Notes: generated by a model not told the origin, from the sequence alone. Positions 37,004 through 47,708 are shown, numbered from the stretch's first letter. The stretch is 64,000 nt of DNA from Bacillus mycoides (GCF_001757995.1 NZ_LXLV01000035.1:216032-280031), one strand, 5' to 3'. A program made the numbers and translations.

Positions 37004-38506
37004 ATGAGCAACATGCAGCAAAAAACAGACGTTATCTTAATTGGCGCTGGAATTATGAGCGCAACGTTAGGATCATTACTGAAAGAATTGGCACCTGAAT
37101 GGGAAATTAAAGTATTTGAAAAACTCGCAAATGCCGGAGAAGAAAGTTCTAACGAATGGAATAATGCCGGTACAGGACATTCTGCGCTATGTGAGCTTAA
37201 CTATACATCCGAAAAATCTGACGGGTCTATAGATATTGGTAAAGCTGTAAAAGTTAATGAACAATTTCAACTTTCAAGACAATTTTGGGCGTATCTTGTA
37301 AAGAGAAACTTAATTCGTAATCCACAAGATTTTATTATGCCACTACCTCATATGAGTTTGGTGCAAGGGGAAAAAAATGTAGAGTTTCTAAAAAATCGTT
37401 TTGAAGCGCTTTCAAAAAACCCGCTATTCCAAGGAATGGAATTTTCTGACGCTCCTGACACATTAAAAAAATGGCTTCCACTCATTATGGAAGGCCGTAA
37501 CTCTAATGAACCAATGGCTGCAACGAAAATTGACTCTGGAACAGATGTTAACTTTGGTGCGTTAACGCGCATGTTGTTTGATTACTTAAAAACTAAAAAT
37601 GTCGAACTAAATTACAAACATAGTGTTGAAAATATTAAACGCACGAAGAATGGTTTGTGGGAAGTGAAAGTACATGATATGAATAGTGGTAAAATCGAAC
37701 ATCATACTGCAAAATTCGTCTTTATTGGCGGCGGTGGCGGTAGCCTACCTCTACTACAAAAGACTGGTATTCCTGAATCAAAACATATCGGTGGATTCCC
37801 AGTAAGTGGACTATTTATGGTATGTAAAAACCAAAAAGTTATAGAGCAGCATCATGCAAAAGTATACGGTAAAGCTAAAGTTGGTGCTCCGCCAATGTCT
37901 GTACCTCACCTTGATACAAGATATATAAACAACGAAAAAGCTTTACTGTTTGGACCATTTGCTGGCTTCTCACCTAAATTCTTAAAAACTGGCTCAAATC
38001 TTGATTTAATCGGTTCTGTAAAACCGAATAACGTCTTAACGATGTTAGCAGCTGGTGTAAAAGAAATGGGATTAACAAAATACTTAATCCAACAAGTTAT
38101 GTTATCACACGAAAAGCGTATGGAAGAATTACGTGAGTTTATTCCGAACGCTAAAAGTGAAGATTGGGATATTGTCGTTGCTGGTCAACGTGTGCAAGTA
38201 ATTAAAGATACTGATGCAGGTGGTAAAGGCACACTTCAATTTGGTACAGAAGTTGTTAGTGCAAATGACGGATCAATCGCTGCGTTACTTGGTGCTTCTC
38301 CAGGTGCTTCTACTGCTGTTCACGTTATGCTTGAAGTATTAGAAAAATGCTTCCCAGAACGTATACTAGAATGGGAGCCAAAGATAAAAGAAATGGTCCC
38401 TTCTTACGGCGTGTCACTTACGGAAAATCCAAGACTGTTCCAAGAGCTTCACGCTTCCACAGGACGCACACTTGGGTTAAATGAAAAAGAAGCTGTTCAC
38501 AATTAA
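37004..38506 (+). CDS. mqo: Malate:quinone oxidoreductase
   Basis: A 500-residue flavoprotein that oxidises malate to oxaloacetate and passes electrons to the quinone pool at the membrane. The N-terminal FAD loop is [17 protein letters not shown]. The family blocks [44 protein letters not shown] and [24 protein letters not shown] are all present. Start after GGGGATGGAGAGATTATC. It sits alone with a terminator behind it and a structured leader ahead. Confidence 0.96.
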   Translation: MSNMQQKTDVILIGAGIMSATLGSLLKELAPEWEIKVFEKLANAGEESSNEWNNAGTGHSALCELNYTSEKSDGSIDIGKAVKVNEQFQLSRQFWAYLVKRNLIRNPQDFIMPLPHMSLVQGEKNVEFLKNRFEALSKNPLFQGMEFSDAPDTLKKWLPLIMEGRNSNEPMAATKIDSGTDVNFGALTRMLFDYLKTKNVELNYKHSVENIKRTKNGLWEVKVHDMNSGKIEHHTAKFVFIGGGGGSLPLLQKTGIPESKHIGGFPVSGLFMVCKNQKVIEQHHAKVYGKAKVGAPPMSVPHLDTRYINNEKALLFGPFAGFSPKFLKTGSNLDLIGSVKPNNVLTMLAAGVKEMGLTKYLIQQVMLSHEKRMEELREFIPNAKSEDWDIVVAGQRVQVIKDTDAGGKGTLQFGTEVVSANDGSIAALLGASPGASTAVHVMLEVLEKCFPERILEWEPKIKEMVPSYGVSLTENPRLFQELHASTGRTLGLNEKEAVHN

Positions 38507-38533
38507 TGAATAGATTTTAAAAACGAGATAATA

Positions 38534-38560
38534 AAAACGTCCGATATATTCGGACGTTTT
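38534..38560. terminator. Bidirectional terminator between mqo and lsrB
   Basis: AACGTCCGA-tatat-TCGGACGTT with A/T runs on both sides. Confidence 0.85.
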
Positions 38561-38569
38561 TATTTTCTA

Positions 38570-39613
38570 CTAGAAATTATACTTATCAATATTATCCTTT
38601 GTAAATACAACTCGTTCTGGTAATACGATAATACCGTTTCCGTCTGCCTCATAATCATACCCTTGAATTGAGTTTGGCTCTACTTTCACTTTTCCGATTC
38701 CTTTTACTTCAAAGCTATCCCCTACTTTTAGCTTTTTCCCTTTTACAACAATTTCATTTGCGACATAAGTTGCAAGTGCACCTTGTTGTTTAACATCCCA
38801 TAAACCAAATTGTTGTACCGTTCCTCGTTTTACATAATCACGCATAACGTTCGGTGTCGAAAAACCAGTTACGACTACTTTTTTATCCATTTTCAAATTC
38901 TCAGCAGCTTGCGCCATCGCTGGAAGTGCTGTTGCATCTGGACATATTACTGCGTTAATATCCGGATACGTTTTTAAAATACTCTCCCCTACTGATAAAG
39001 ATTTTTGCGCATTATTTTCACCATATTGCGTCGTTACAATTTCCCAATTCGGATATTTCTCTTTAATAATCTCTTTCGCCTTCGTTACCCATTGATTTTG
39101 ATCTGTTACAGTCGGGCTTGAATAAAAGAATGCTACTTTTCCTTTATCTCCAATTTGCTTCGAAGTCATTTCAATTAATAAGTTTGCAAGTTGGTCTGGT
39201 GTACCTTGGCTAATATAAAACGAACGGTCTTTCGGATTCACATCAGAATCCCACGTTAATACTGTCATCCCTTTTTTCTTTGCACGTTGTAATGATTGCG
39301 AGAGACCATCAACTGACGTAGATGAAACCATAATTGCATCATAGTTTTGGTTAATAAAATTGTTTATATATTTTACTTGCCCTGATACGCTCGCTTCAGA
39401 AGGTCCATCATATTTCACTTGTACACCTAACTTATCTCCCATCTCTTTTGCACCTTCACCACCTGATGTGAAGAAGCCAACTCCCGTTAATTTCGGAATG
39501 AACGCAAATTTCACATCGTCTGCTTTTTTCTTATCTGCCGTTTGGCTAGAGCAAGCGATTAAACCGATTAAGCAAATACACATAATAATAACAATCCCCA
39601 GTTTTCTCTTCAT
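38570..39613 (-). CDS. lsrB: Autoinducer-2 binding lipoprotein
   Basis: A 347-residue solute-binding lipoprotein that captures AI-2 outside the membrane. The N-terminus has a signal ending in the lipobox GLIAC (Cys21). The body is a periplasmic-binding protein of the sugar type: [56 protein letters not shown] and [13 protein letters not shown]. The Lys, Asp and Ala positions used for AI-2 contact in LsrB (KLTG, DSD, PDATA) appear conserved. It overlaps lsrD by ATGA as the last gene of lsrACDB. Confidence 0.93.
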   Translation of the reverse strand: MKRKLGIVIIMCICLIGLIACSSQTADKKKADDVKFAFIPKLTGVGFFTSGGEGAKEMGDKLGVQVKYDGPSEASVSGQVKYINNFINQNYDAIMVSSTSVDGLSQSLQRAKKKGMTVLTWDSDVNPKDRSFYISQGTPDQLANLLIEMTSKQIGDKGKVAFFYSSPTVTDQNQWVTKAKEIIKEKYPNWEIVTTQYGENNAQKSLSVGESILKTYPDINAVICPDATALPAMAQAAENLKMDKKVVVTGFSTPNVMRDYVKRGTVQQFGLWDVKQQGALATYVANEIVVKGKKLKVGDSFEVKGIGKVKVEPNSIQGYDYEADGNGIIVLPERVVFTKDNIDKYNF

Positions 39614-40608
39614 GACATTTCCCCCTTATGCAAATTCCGTCTTTTCCCCGCTAAGAATTGATGTAATTTGAAATGTCTCATAATAACTGAAAGAATAAGG
39701 ATAATACCAATTACTACATTGGATTGTTCATTCGTTAAGCCAGTCATTTGCAAACCGTACTGCATGATTCCTATAAAAATACTCGCTAGTACTGTCCCAA
39801 TAATACTCCCTTTTCCGCCCGTAATAAGTGTTCCGCCTAAAACAACTGCCGTAATAACTGGCAAAATCGTTTCACTTCCAATATCAGCACGAGCAGAACC
39901 GAAATACGCTGTTAAGAAAGCTCCTCCTAATCCACCTCCTAACCCAGAAAGTACGTATGCAATAATCACTACTTTCTTCGTTCGAATGCCGGAATATCTC
40001 GCCGTACTTTCATTTGCGCCAGTTAATTTTGCGTAGCGACCAAATGTTGTACGGTGAAACAATATCGTAAATACTATCGTTAAAATGACAAGGAGCCATA
40101 ATAGATTAGGTATACCGATAAAACTACCATTTGCCAGTTGCACATACGAATCTGGTAAACCGCTTATTCCTTCATAGCCCGCTGCACCCGAATCACCTGA
40201 AATAACAAGGGCGATTCCTGCATATAAAAACATCGTTCCAAGTGTAACGACAAGCGGTTCTACATCTGTCATTTTTATAATAAGTCCGTTTAATCCGCCC
40301 GCTATGCAACTTATTACGAGCGCAATGATAACGGCCAACAGTATAGGCATGCCATTCATCCAAAGTACTCCGATAAAAATCGAAGTAAGCCCCATAATAG
40401 ATCCTACTGAAACATCAATTCCGCCAGTTACAATGACAAATGTCATCGGAATAGCCGCTATTGAAATAATGAGGAAATCGTTCATACTAAAAAGGAGGTT
40501 ACTAATGTTTAAGAAATCACTATTTATGAAACTAAAGAGAATGAATTCTACGAGAAGCAATATGAGAAGAACCCCTTCCCACCTATACAAGCTACGTATT
40601 CCCCTCAT
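39610..40608 (-). CDS. lsrD: AI-2 ABC transporter permease
   Basis: A 332-residue permease with about nine spans of the ribose/AI-2 type. [13 protein letters not shown] near residue 70 and [38 protein letters not shown] near the middle are family blocks. The start is the ATG after AAAGGAGGGTGAATCT; a longer in-frame start overlaps lsrC needlessly. The ATGA overlap with the lsrC stop shows coupling. Confidence 0.93.
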   Translation of the reverse strand: MRGIRSLYRWEGVLLILLLVEFILFSFINSDFLNISNLLFSMNDFLIISIAAIPMTFVIVTGGIDVSVGSIMGLTSIFIGVLWMNGMPILLAVIIALVISCIAGGLNGLIIKMTDVEPLVVTLGTMFLYAGIALVISGDSGAAGYEGISGLPDSYVQLANGSFIGIPNLLWLLVILTIVFTILFHRTTFGRYAKLTGANESTARYSGIRTKKVVIIAYVLSGLGGGLGGAFLTAYFGSARADIGSETILPVITAVVLGGTLITGGKGSIIGTVLASIFIGIMQYGLQMTGLTNEQSNVVIGIILILSVIMRHFKLHQFLAGKRRNLHKGEMS

Positions 40609-41573
40609 AGATTCACCCTCCTTTCTTCTAATTGCCGGAGTTTCTTCCATTTTTTTAAGACACTATCTAATATGATGATGAGTAAAAGTAAAAATCCTGA
40701 AATAGCACTATTCCAAAATGCAGGTATTTTTAAAAAGACGAGTGAACTGCTTATCACTTCTAAAAAAAATGCACCTAATGCCGCTCCAAATATAGAACCT
40801 GTTCCTCCTTTTAAATGTATACCACCTAAAACAGCAGCGGCGATAACTTGTAATTCTATCCCTGTACCTGTTTGATTTGGAACGAACCCAATATTCATTA
40901 CGAATATGCATCCAGCGAGCCCAGCGCTTATACCTGATATGATAAACGCGTATATTTTCACTTTATCTACATGTATTCCAATAAGCCTTGCACCATCTTC
41001 ATTATCACCTACCGCATAAAAATATCTTCCAATTTGTACTTTCATTAAAAAGAAATATAGCAGTAGTAATATGATAAGAACGGTCCATACCGTTACCGGA
41101 ATGCCTAACATCATAATAGAAGAAATTTGTTTATACTCATTCGGAATATCTTCAATCCACTTTCCGCCCGTGAATATTAACATTGCACCTCTATTAATAC
41201 CGAGCATTCCTAATGTCATAATGATAGCTGGCACTCGAAATTTCGTAACGCCAATTCCGTTTACCATACCAATAAGAGCACCAAGTATAATTGCCGCAAA
41301 TATTGAAATAAAGGCACTGTATCCATCTGTTAACAACATCCCGCAAACCGCAGCGCTTAATCCCATAATAGATCCTACTGATACATCTATATTTTTCGTA
41401 AACAATACGAAAGATTGACCAATTGCCAAAACAACTAAAATCACGCTTGATTTCATAATTAAAGATAAGGAACTAAACTGCACAAAACTCGGATTCATTA
41501 CTCCAACGAAGGCTATGTAAAGAAGTAATAAAATAATAATAGACGTCTCATGCATTTTAAATACACGTTTCAC
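40605..41573 (-). CDS. lsrC: AI-2 ABC transporter permease
   Basis: A 322-residue permease with [21 protein letters not shown] and GISAGLAGCIFVMNIGFVPNQTGTGIELQVIAAAVLGG. It is the paralogue of lsrD and forms the membrane channel with it. The start is the GTG that overlaps the lsrA stop (GTGA), behind GGGAGGTGTAACGGA. About nine hydrophobic spans. Confidence 0.93.
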   Translation of the reverse strand: MKRVFKMHETSIIILLLLYIAFVGVMNPSFVQFSSLSLIMKSSVILVVLAIGQSFVLFTKNIDVSVGSIMGLSAAVCGMLLTDGYSAFISIFAAIILGALIGMVNGIGVTKFRVPAIIMTLGMLGINRGAMLIFTGGKWIEDIPNEYKQISSIMMLGIPVTVWTVLIILLLLYFFLMKVQIGRYFYAVGDNEDGARLIGIHVDKVKIYAFIISGISAGLAGCIFVMNIGFVPNQTGTGIELQVIAAAVLGGIHLKGGTGSIFGAALGAFFLEVISSSLVFLKIPAFWNSAISGFLLLLIIILDSVLKKWKKLRQLEERRVNL

Positions 41574-43063
41574 TCCGTTACACCTCCCTTTCCTCCGTAC
41601 GCAAGGCGTGTAACTTCATCAATACAAATTTCCTTCTTCTCTAAATGAGAGACGAATTCTCCGTTTCTCATCACATATACCCGATTCGCTAATTGAACAA
41701 TTTCTTCTACATCTGAAGAGATTAATATGATCGCAAGTCCCTCTCTCTTCAAACTTTGTATCGTTTCGTATACTTCTAGTCTTGCTTTCGCATCAATGCC
41801 GCGGGTCGGTTCATCAAGAATAATCACTTTCGGATTACATGCAAGATATTTCGCTAGCACAACCTTCTGTTGGTTCCCACCTGATAAAGACGTCATTTTC
41901 TCATTCATATGAGGGACAACAATTCGAAACTGTTTTATATACAACTCCGATAAAGCGCTTTCTTTTTTATTTTTTAAAAAGAAGCTACTCATACTGTTTA
42001 AAGATGCAGATGTTATATTTTCCTTAACAGACGCAATTGAAAATATGCCATTCCCCGCTCGGTCCTCTGGTACATACACCATTCCTTTCTTTATTCGCTT
42101 ATGTACCGGATACTTTGTAATGGATTTCCCCTCTAATAAAACAGAACCTGATTTCAAAGGAATTAATCCAAATATTGATTCAGCTAATTCAGTCCTACCT
42201 GATCCGACGATACCTGCAATCCCAACAACTTCTCCAGCGTGTACAGTTAATGATACATTTTGAAACGCATAACTAGACGCATTCGTGACATCTAATAGTT
42301 TTTTCGAATGCTCTGTTTCCTCTTGTATGATCTCTTTTTTCTCCTCAAGTTTATAACCTTTCGGTAATAATCCCTCCATTAGCATGTCATATGTATAGCT
42401 TGATACATCCCCTTGACTTACAATCATTCCGTCACGCAAAATCGCTACTTTATTCGCAATTTCAAAGATTTCTGGAAAACGATGCGTAATGTAAATCATG
42501 CCAATTCCTTTTTCTTTTAAACTTTTCATCAGCACAAAAAGACTCTTAATTTCGTGAGTTGTTAATGTCGATGTTGGCTCATCTAAAATAAGAATCTCAG
42601 CTTCCCTTATTAATCCCCTCAATATTTCTACTAATTGTTGCTGGGCAATGGATAACGATAACCCTAGCTCATGAAGTTGAATGTTCCAACCTAAGCCTTC
42701 TAGCAACTTATTAATTTTATTTCGAAGTTCTTTCTTTTTCGCCTTCATTCCGATACAAATGTTCTCTTCAATTGTCATATGCGGAAAGATGAGCGGCTCT
42801 TGTGGTATTAAATATATGCCATGTTGATGTGCTTCTGCTGTGTTTGAGAACTGTTGTATTTCCCCTTTCACATACATATTTCCAGCATCGTATGAATACA
42901 AACCCGTTAATATTTTCATTAACGTTGATTTCCCCGCACCATTTCCTCCGACTAAAGCGTATACATCTCCACGCTCTAATTGTAAATTGACTTCTTTTAA
43001 TACGAGTTGATCTACAAATGATTTACTCATCTTTGTAACTTGTAATAAGGGCACGTTCTCCAC
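41570..43063 (-). CDS. lsrA: AI-2 ABC transporter ATPase
   Basis: A 497-residue double ATPase of the sugar type. Domain 1 has GGNGAGKSTLMK, LSIAQQQLVEILRG and ILDEPTSTL. Domain 2 has the degenerate Walker A GIVGSGRTELAES, then LSGGNQQKVVLAKYL and ILDEPTRGIDAKARLEVY. The domain 1 signature LSIAQQQ lacks the usual SGGQ, as is common in this group. GTG start behind GCAGGTGACAATAT. First gene of lsrACDB, divergent from lsrR. Confidence 0.94.
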   Translation of the reverse strand: MENVPLLQVTKMSKSFVDQLVLKEVNLQLERGDVYALVGGNGAGKSTLMKILTGLYSYDAGNMYVKGEIQQFSNTAEAHQHGIYLIPQEPLIFPHMTIEENICIGMKAKKKELRNKINKLLEGLGWNIQLHELGLSLSIAQQQLVEILRGLIREAEILILDEPTSTLTTHEIKSLFVLMKSLKEKGIGMIYITHRFPEIFEIANKVAILRDGMIVSQGDVSSYTYDMLMEGLLPKGYKLEEKKEIIQEETEHSKKLLDVTNASSYAFQNVSLTVHAGEVVGIAGIVGSGRTELAESIFGLIPLKSGSVLLEGKSITKYPVHKRIKKGMVYVPEDRAGNGIFSIASVKENITSASLNSMSSFFLKNKKESALSELYIKQFRIVVPHMNEKMTSLSGGNQQKVVLAKYLACNPKVIILDEPTRGIDAKARLEVYETIQSLKREGLAIILISSDVEEIVQLANRVYVMRNGEFVSHLEKKEICIDEVTRLAYGGKGGVTE

Positions 43064-43260
43064 ATATTGTCACCTGCCTTTATGCAGAACATTTTTTGAG
43101 AAAATGATTTTTTGTTCTACTTGTTTTGTAGCATTGTATATTTCTTTTTTCATATCTAGAACACTTTTTTCACTGGACTATTTATCGCTTCAACTGGAAT
43201 AAACAAAATAACGAGCACATATGTTTAAGCAGTGGTCAATTGTTGAAAGGGATGAAGAGT

Positions 43261-44193
43261 ATGTCACAGCTCAACTTTGAAGACAATTTGTTAACAAAAG
43301 TAGCTTGGTACTATTATAAAGATCAATTAACCCAGCAAGAAATTGCTTCACTTCTTCACATTTCAAGAAATAAAGTCGTTCGGTTGTTAGATAAAGCACG
43401 GACGGAAGGTGTCGTCACATTTCACGTAAAAGGTACTGGGTTGCACTGTTTAAGCATCGAACGTGACCTTATGAAAAAATTTCATCTAAAAGATGCTTTC
43501 GTTATTCCAATGCCAACTGAGGATTATGCATTTTCACTCGGAAAAGCTGCCGCACAATATTTAGAAACTCATCTGCAACAAGGAGATTTACTTGGGATTG
43601 GCTGGGGAGAGACGATAAGTAAAATGCTAGAAAACATTCATTTTGATAGTTCTATGAATCTTTCAATCGTTACTCTTACAGGAGGCGTAAATCACTATAT
43701 TCCAAGAAATCAAAGCTATTTAAACTACATGCAAGGCGATCTTCATATGATTCCTACCCCTTTTTTAACATCTACAAACGAAATGACGCAAATTATTCTA
43801 TCTGAACCGAGCGTGAAAGATATGCTTCATGTCGCTTCACTCGCTCATACAGCAGTAGTTGGCATTGCCGGTTTATCTCAAGACGCCACAATTGTGAAAG
43901 AAGAAAAATTAACACTACGTGAAATGACTTATATACGTAGTCAAAACGGGGCCGGAGATATTTTAGGGCAATTTTATAATACTGACGGAAAACAATTAGA
44001 ACTTCCCCATCATAACCGTCTTATCGGCACACCACTCTCTGTTCTTCAAAATATGAAACATGTCATTGGTGTAGCTGGCGGCACAGAAAAGATAGATGCA
44101 ATTTACGGCGCCTTAAAAGGAAAATTCATTCATACATTAATTACCGATGAAGAAACTGCCCTCTCCTTATTAAGAAAGGAAGGTGACTCTTAA
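43261..44193 (+). CDS. lsrR: LsrR-type repressor of the lsr locus
   Basis: A 310-residue SorC/DeoR-type regulator. The N-terminal helix-turn-helix is LTQQEIASLLHISRNKVVRLLDKARTEGV. A sugar-phosphate-binding domain follows (GIGWGETISKMLENI, VGIAGLSQDATIVKE, IGVAGGTEKIDAIYGAL). In enteric bacteria phospho-AI-2 releases LsrR from DNA; the same is inferred here. The start is the ATG nine bases after AAAGGG; longer TTG starts are less likely. It faces away from lsrA, and lsrK follows at once. Confidence 0.92.
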   Translation: MSQLNFEDNLLTKVAWYYYKDQLTQQEIASLLHISRNKVVRLLDKARTEGVVTFHVKGTGLHCLSIERDLMKKFHLKDAFVIPMPTEDYAFSLGKAAAQYLETHLQQGDLLGIGWGETISKMLENIHFDSSMNLSIVTLTGGVNHYIPRNQSYLNYMQGDLHMIPTPFLTSTNEMTQIILSEPSVKDMLHVASLAHTAVVGIAGLSQDATIVKEEKLTLREMTYIRSQNGAGDILGQFYNTDGKQLELPHHNRLIGTPLSVLQNMKHVIGVAGGTEKIDAIYGALKGKFIHTLITDEETALSLLRKEGDS

Positions 44194-45755
44194 TTTCTAC
44201 TCTATTAGCTTACGACGCTGGTACAGGGAGCATTCGAGCAGTTCTTTTTGATTTAAACGGTAATCAACTTGCTGTTAGTCAAAAAGAATGGATTCATAAA
44301 TCAGATAGTCGTTACCCTGGTTCTATGAATTTTGATGTAACAGAAAACTGGCAGCTCGTTCAAGAATGTACGAAGGATGTTATTCAAAAAAGTAATACGC
44401 CCCCCTCTTCTATTAAAGGTATTAGTGCAACGAGTATGCGAGAAGGTTTTGTTTTATACGATAAAAACGGGCAAGAAATATGGGCTTGTGCAAATGTTGA
44501 TGGCCGCGCATCAGCGGAAGTTAGTGAACTAAAACAAATTCGTTCCGAAATTGAAGAAGATTTATATAGAAAGTCAGGTCAAACATTTTCATTAGGTGCT
44601 TTACCGCGGTTACTTTGGATTAAAAAACATGAGCCAGACGTATACAATCATATTCATTCTTTTACAATGTTAAACGATTGGATTTTATATAAATTGTGTG
44701 GCGTACTGCAAATTGATCCTTCAAACGGATGTACGTCCGGTATATTCGATTTACAAAATAGAGCGTGGGATAACTGGGTTGCTGAGCAATGTGGGCTTAC
44801 TCTAGCCTTTTCACCAAAAGTAAATGAGGCTGGTAAGGTTATTGGGAATATCACAAAACTAAGCGCTGAATTAACAGGATTACATGAAGGAACACCAGTC
44901 GTTGCTGGCGGCGGAGATGCACAAATGGCCTCACTCGGAACTGGAGTCGTGAAGCCAGAACAAACATTTATATGCGGGGGCAGTTTTTGGCAACAAGAAG
45001 TAAATATAACAAAACCAGAAACAGATCCAAATGCACTTGTTCGTGTAAATTGCCACGTCATCCCTAACCTTTGGCAATATGAAACAATCGCCTTTTTCCC
45101 TGGCCTTGTTATGAGATGGTTTCGAGATGCTTTTTGCCAAGAAGAAAAAAGACTCGCTGAAAAACTCGGTGTAGACGCTTATGAATTACTAGAAGAACAA
45201 GCGAAAGAAGTTCCTGTCGGCTCACATGGCATAATCCCCACTTTTTCAAATGTAATGAACTATATTTCTTGGCGACATGCTGCACCATCCTTTTTAAATT
45301 TAAGTTTAGATGCTGAAAAATGTGGTAAGAAAGAAATGTTCCGTGCAATAGAAGAAAATGCCGCCTTCGTTACACTTGGAAACTTAAAACTAATTGAAAA
45401 TCTTACAGGGGCATTTCCTTCCGAAGTTATATTTGCTGGCGGCGGTGCAAAAGGAAAACTCTGGCCACAAATTCTTTCAGACGTACTCGGAATTCCAGTG
45501 AAAGTACCAGTTGTAAAAGAAGCCGCTGCTTTAGGTACGGCAATTGCTGCTGGAGTTGGTGCTGGAATATATTCATCTATGGAAGAGACTGCCGAACAAT
45601 TTGTACAGTGGGAAAAAACGTTTGAGCCAAACGCTGAAAATCATGAACGATATAAAGGGTACTATGACACATGGAAAACAGTGTATGAAAGTCAACTTTC
45701 TTTAGCTGATAAAGGTTTCACATCACATATGTGGATTGCCCCAGGTGCGCTGTAA
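44193..45755 (+). CDS. lsrK: Autoinducer-2 kinase with an AUU start codon
   Basis: A 520-residue FGGY-family kinase that phosphorylates AI-2 (DPD) in the cell. The N-terminal phosphate-binding motif is LLAYDAGTGSIRAVLFDLNG, followed by GISATSMREGFVLYD and VVAGGGDAQMASLGTG, with the C-terminal ATP block FAGGGAKGKLWPQILSDVLG. Reading from the lsrR stop, the only start consistent with the full motif is ATT at 44193-44195, overlapping TAA by one base, with AAGGAAGGTGA seven bases upstream. A stop (TGA, 44184) closes the frame upstream, no ATG, GTG or TTG occurs in frame until 44325, and that ATG would delete the motif. Confidence 0.9.
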   Translation: MSTLLAYDAGTGSIRAVLFDLNGNQLAVSQKEWIHKSDSRYPGSMNFDVTENWQLVQECTKDVIQKSNTPPSSIKGISATSMREGFVLYDKNGQEIWACANVDGRASAEVSELKQIRSEIEEDLYRKSGQTFSLGALPRLLWIKKHEPDVYNHIHSFTMLNDWILYKLCGVLQIDPSNGCTSGIFDLQNRAWDNWVAEQCGLTLAFSPKVNEAGKVIGNITKLSAELTGLHEGTPVVAGGGDAQMASLGTGVVKPEQTFICGGSFWQQEVNITKPETDPNALVRVNCHVIPNLWQYETIAFFPGLVMRWFRDAFCQEEKRLAEKLGVDAYELLEEQAKEVPVGSHGIIPTFSNVMNYISWRHAAPSFLNLSLDAEKCGKKEMFRAIEENAAFVTLGNLKLIENLTGAFPSEVIFAGGGAKGKLWPQILSDVLGIPVKVPVVKEAAALGTAIAAGVGAGIYSSMEETAEQFVQWEKTFEPNAENHERYKGYYDTWKTVYESQLSLADKGFTSHMWIAPGAL

Positions 45756-45780
45756 CACATTACATAAAGGAGTGATTTCT

Positions 45781-46143
45781 ATGCTTAAAGTGAATGAGGA
45801 TGATTTCACCTATCGCTTCGGTGATAACGGACCTAAATATTTAATACAAGGTCCAAATATCGATCTTGGCCTAGTCGTTATTCAGCCTGGGCAAGAGTTT
45901 CAAAATCATTATCATACAACGTGCGAAGAAGTCTTTTATGCGTTAGAAGGCGAAATAGATTTCTATGTAAATAACGAAAGAGTACCGATAAAACAAGGAG
46001 ATGTCTTGCAAGTTCGCCCTCACGAATCTCACTATCTTATTAACCATTCCGATAAGCCTTTTAAAGCTGTTTTTATAAAGTCACCACATTTACCAAATAA
46101 AGATACAGTGCAAACTGAAAATCCAACATTAACGAAGGAGTGA
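45781..46143 (+). CDS. Cupin protein of the lsr operon
   Basis: A 120-residue single cupin: motif 1 (HYHTTCEEVFYALEGE) and motif 2 (QGDVLQVRPHESHYLINHS) supply three His and one Glu for metal binding. It sits between lsrK and lsrF, six bases from lsrF, where enteric loci carry lsrG, the ABM-fold phospho-AI-2 isomerase. A role in turning over phospho-AI-2 is inferred from position. The start is the ATG after AAGGAGTGATTTCT. Confidence 0.85.
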   Translation: MLKVNEDDFTYRFGDNGPKYLIQGPNIDLGLVVIQPGQEFQNHYHTTCEEVFYALEGEIDFYVNNERVPIKQGDVLQVRPHESHYLINHSDKPFKAVFIKSPHLPNKDTVQTENPTLTKE

Positions 46144-46149
46144 TTTCGA

Positions 46150-46932
46150 ATGACTTGGGGATTTAAAAATCGATTAAACACAATTTTACCTGACGGCAGA
46201 GCAGTTATGTTAGCGATAGATCACGGCTACTTTTTAGGACCGATTCACGGACTAGAACAACCGTTAGAAACAGTTAAAAACTTGCTTCCATATACAGACT
46301 CCCTCTTTTTAACACGAGGTGTACTCAGCTCATGTATACCTGAAAACTGCAGCACACCGATGGTTATGCGTGTATCAGGCGGGGCAACTGTAGTCGGCAA
46401 AGATTTAGCGAATGAAACAATTGTTACACCTGTGAAAGAGGCAGTAAAACAAAACGCAATTGGCGTCGGTGTTTCTGTCTTTGTTGGATCAGACTATGAA
46501 ACACAAACTATTTCAAATCTCGCAAACGTAGTCTCTGAAGCTCACGATTACGGCCTGCCAGTACTCGGTATTACCGCCGTTGCGAAAGAACTACAAAAAC
46601 GAGAAGCTCGCTTCCTAGCACTCGCCTCCCGCGTATGTGTTGAAATGGGAGCTGACATTATTAAAACATATTACTGCGAAGGATTCGAAAAAATTACGAG
46701 CACATGCCCTGCCCCAGTCGTAATCGCGGGCGGCCCAAAACTAGATTCAATCGAAGACGCATTAAACATTACGTACAATGCGCTGCAAGAAGGTGCAATC
46801 GGAGTAGACATGGGCCGAAACATATGGCAATCCGAACATCCAACTGCGATGATTCAAGCGATTCATGGTATTGTGAAAAATAGATTGAATGTGAAAGAGG
46901 CGCTGGAACTATATAATGATGTGAAAAATTAA
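46150..46932 (+). CDS. lsrF: 3-hydroxy-5-phosphonooxypentane-2,4-dione thiolase
   Basis: A 260-residue class I aldolase-fold enzyme for the last step of phospho-AI-2 breakdown. It shows AIDHGYFLGPIHGLEQP, RVSGGATVVGKDL, the Schiff-base Lys in IIKTYYCEGFEKI, and the phosphate loop VIAGGPKLDS with GVDMGRNIWQ. Length and order fit LsrF. Start after AACGAAGGAGTGATTTCGA. Confidence 0.93.
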   Translation: MTWGFKNRLNTILPDGRAVMLAIDHGYFLGPIHGLEQPLETVKNLLPYTDSLFLTRGVLSSCIPENCSTPMVMRVSGGATVVGKDLANETIVTPVKEAVKQNAIGVGVSVFVGSDYETQTISNLANVVSEAHDYGLPVLGITAVAKELQKREARFLALASRVCVEMGADIIKTYYCEGFEKITSTCPAPVVIAGGPKLDSIEDALNITYNALQEGAIGVDMGRNIWQSEHPTAMIQAIHGIVKNRLNVKEALELYNDVKN

Positions 46933-46935
46933 AAT

Positions 46936-47100
46936 AAAGTGGAACTTTAATCAGTGGGGTTTTATTCATCCCCCACTGATTATTAGCCTTCACCAATCGG
47001 GCGTTTACGGTCAGCTCGCCTCCCACCTAACTTCTTTGCTTCAGCCGAATTTTGAGGTTGGAGTCTTACTTCCCGGCAAATAGCGGGATAAAAATGACAG
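46936..47100. repeat. Dispersed intergenic repeat, long copy
   Basis: About 165 bases with a hairpin AATCAGTGGGG...CCCCCACTGATT near its left end. The first about 100 bases match 52130-52225, and the layout is typical of dispersed B. cereus group repeats. It may double as a terminator for lsrF. Confidence 0.7.
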
Positions 47101-47130
47101 ACTATGTAACTCTATATACCCCTCAAAGAA

Positions 47131-47550
47131 TTACTCTTGATGTGTGACATTGAGTTTTGAAATTTTCTTACCATCTCTATAATCAAGGCACGATACTTCA
47201 ATTAACAATCCATTAAACATTGTAAAATAAAAACCATAACTACTACCTCTCATCGTATAAGGTTCCTTGTCTATTTCAATGCCCCCAGCTACTAAACGAT
47301 TATATGCTTGATCAACTTCACTTGAAGTTTCCACTAAAAAGCCAATATGAAAAGCTTCAGGATATGTAACGTCGTTTTTCCCCTTAAATGCTTTTGGATC
47401 ACTTAATACGAGTATAAATCCACTCTCGTCACTCATCACTACAAGAGCCTTTCCCTTTTGCTCCAAAAATTGAAAATCAAAAAAAGTTTCAAAGAAATGT
47501 CTAGCTTCTGATAAATCATCAACACATAGATTTAAATGATTCAACTTCAT
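47131..47550 (-). CDS. VOC-family protein
   Basis: A 139-residue glyoxalase-fold protein: MKLNHLNLCVDDLSEARHFFETFFDF and FYFTMFNGLLIEVSCLD. The metal-site His and Glu seem to be kept (His5, IEV). It resembles the fosfomycin/bleomycin-resistance and dioxygenase type by fold only. Start after AAAAGGAGATGGGTAA. Confidence 0.8.
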   Translation of the reverse strand: MKLNHLNLCVDDLSEARHFFETFFDFQFLEQKGKALVVMSDESGFILVLSDPKAFKGKNDVTYPEAFHIGFLVETSSEVDQAYNRLVAGGIEIDKEPYTMRGSSYGFYFTMFNGLLIEVSCLDYRDGKKISKLNVTHQE

Positions 47551-47708
47551 TTACCCATCTCCTTTTAAACAGAGGTTATACGAAAGTATATTGCCCCATA
47601 TTAATAACACTTGAATGTTAAAAGGGGTGTATTCAAGTGTTCATTTTTTAATAGTCTAATACTTTTTTCTATCGTCTAGAACGTTTTTTTAATGCAAAAT
47701 TTGGAATG

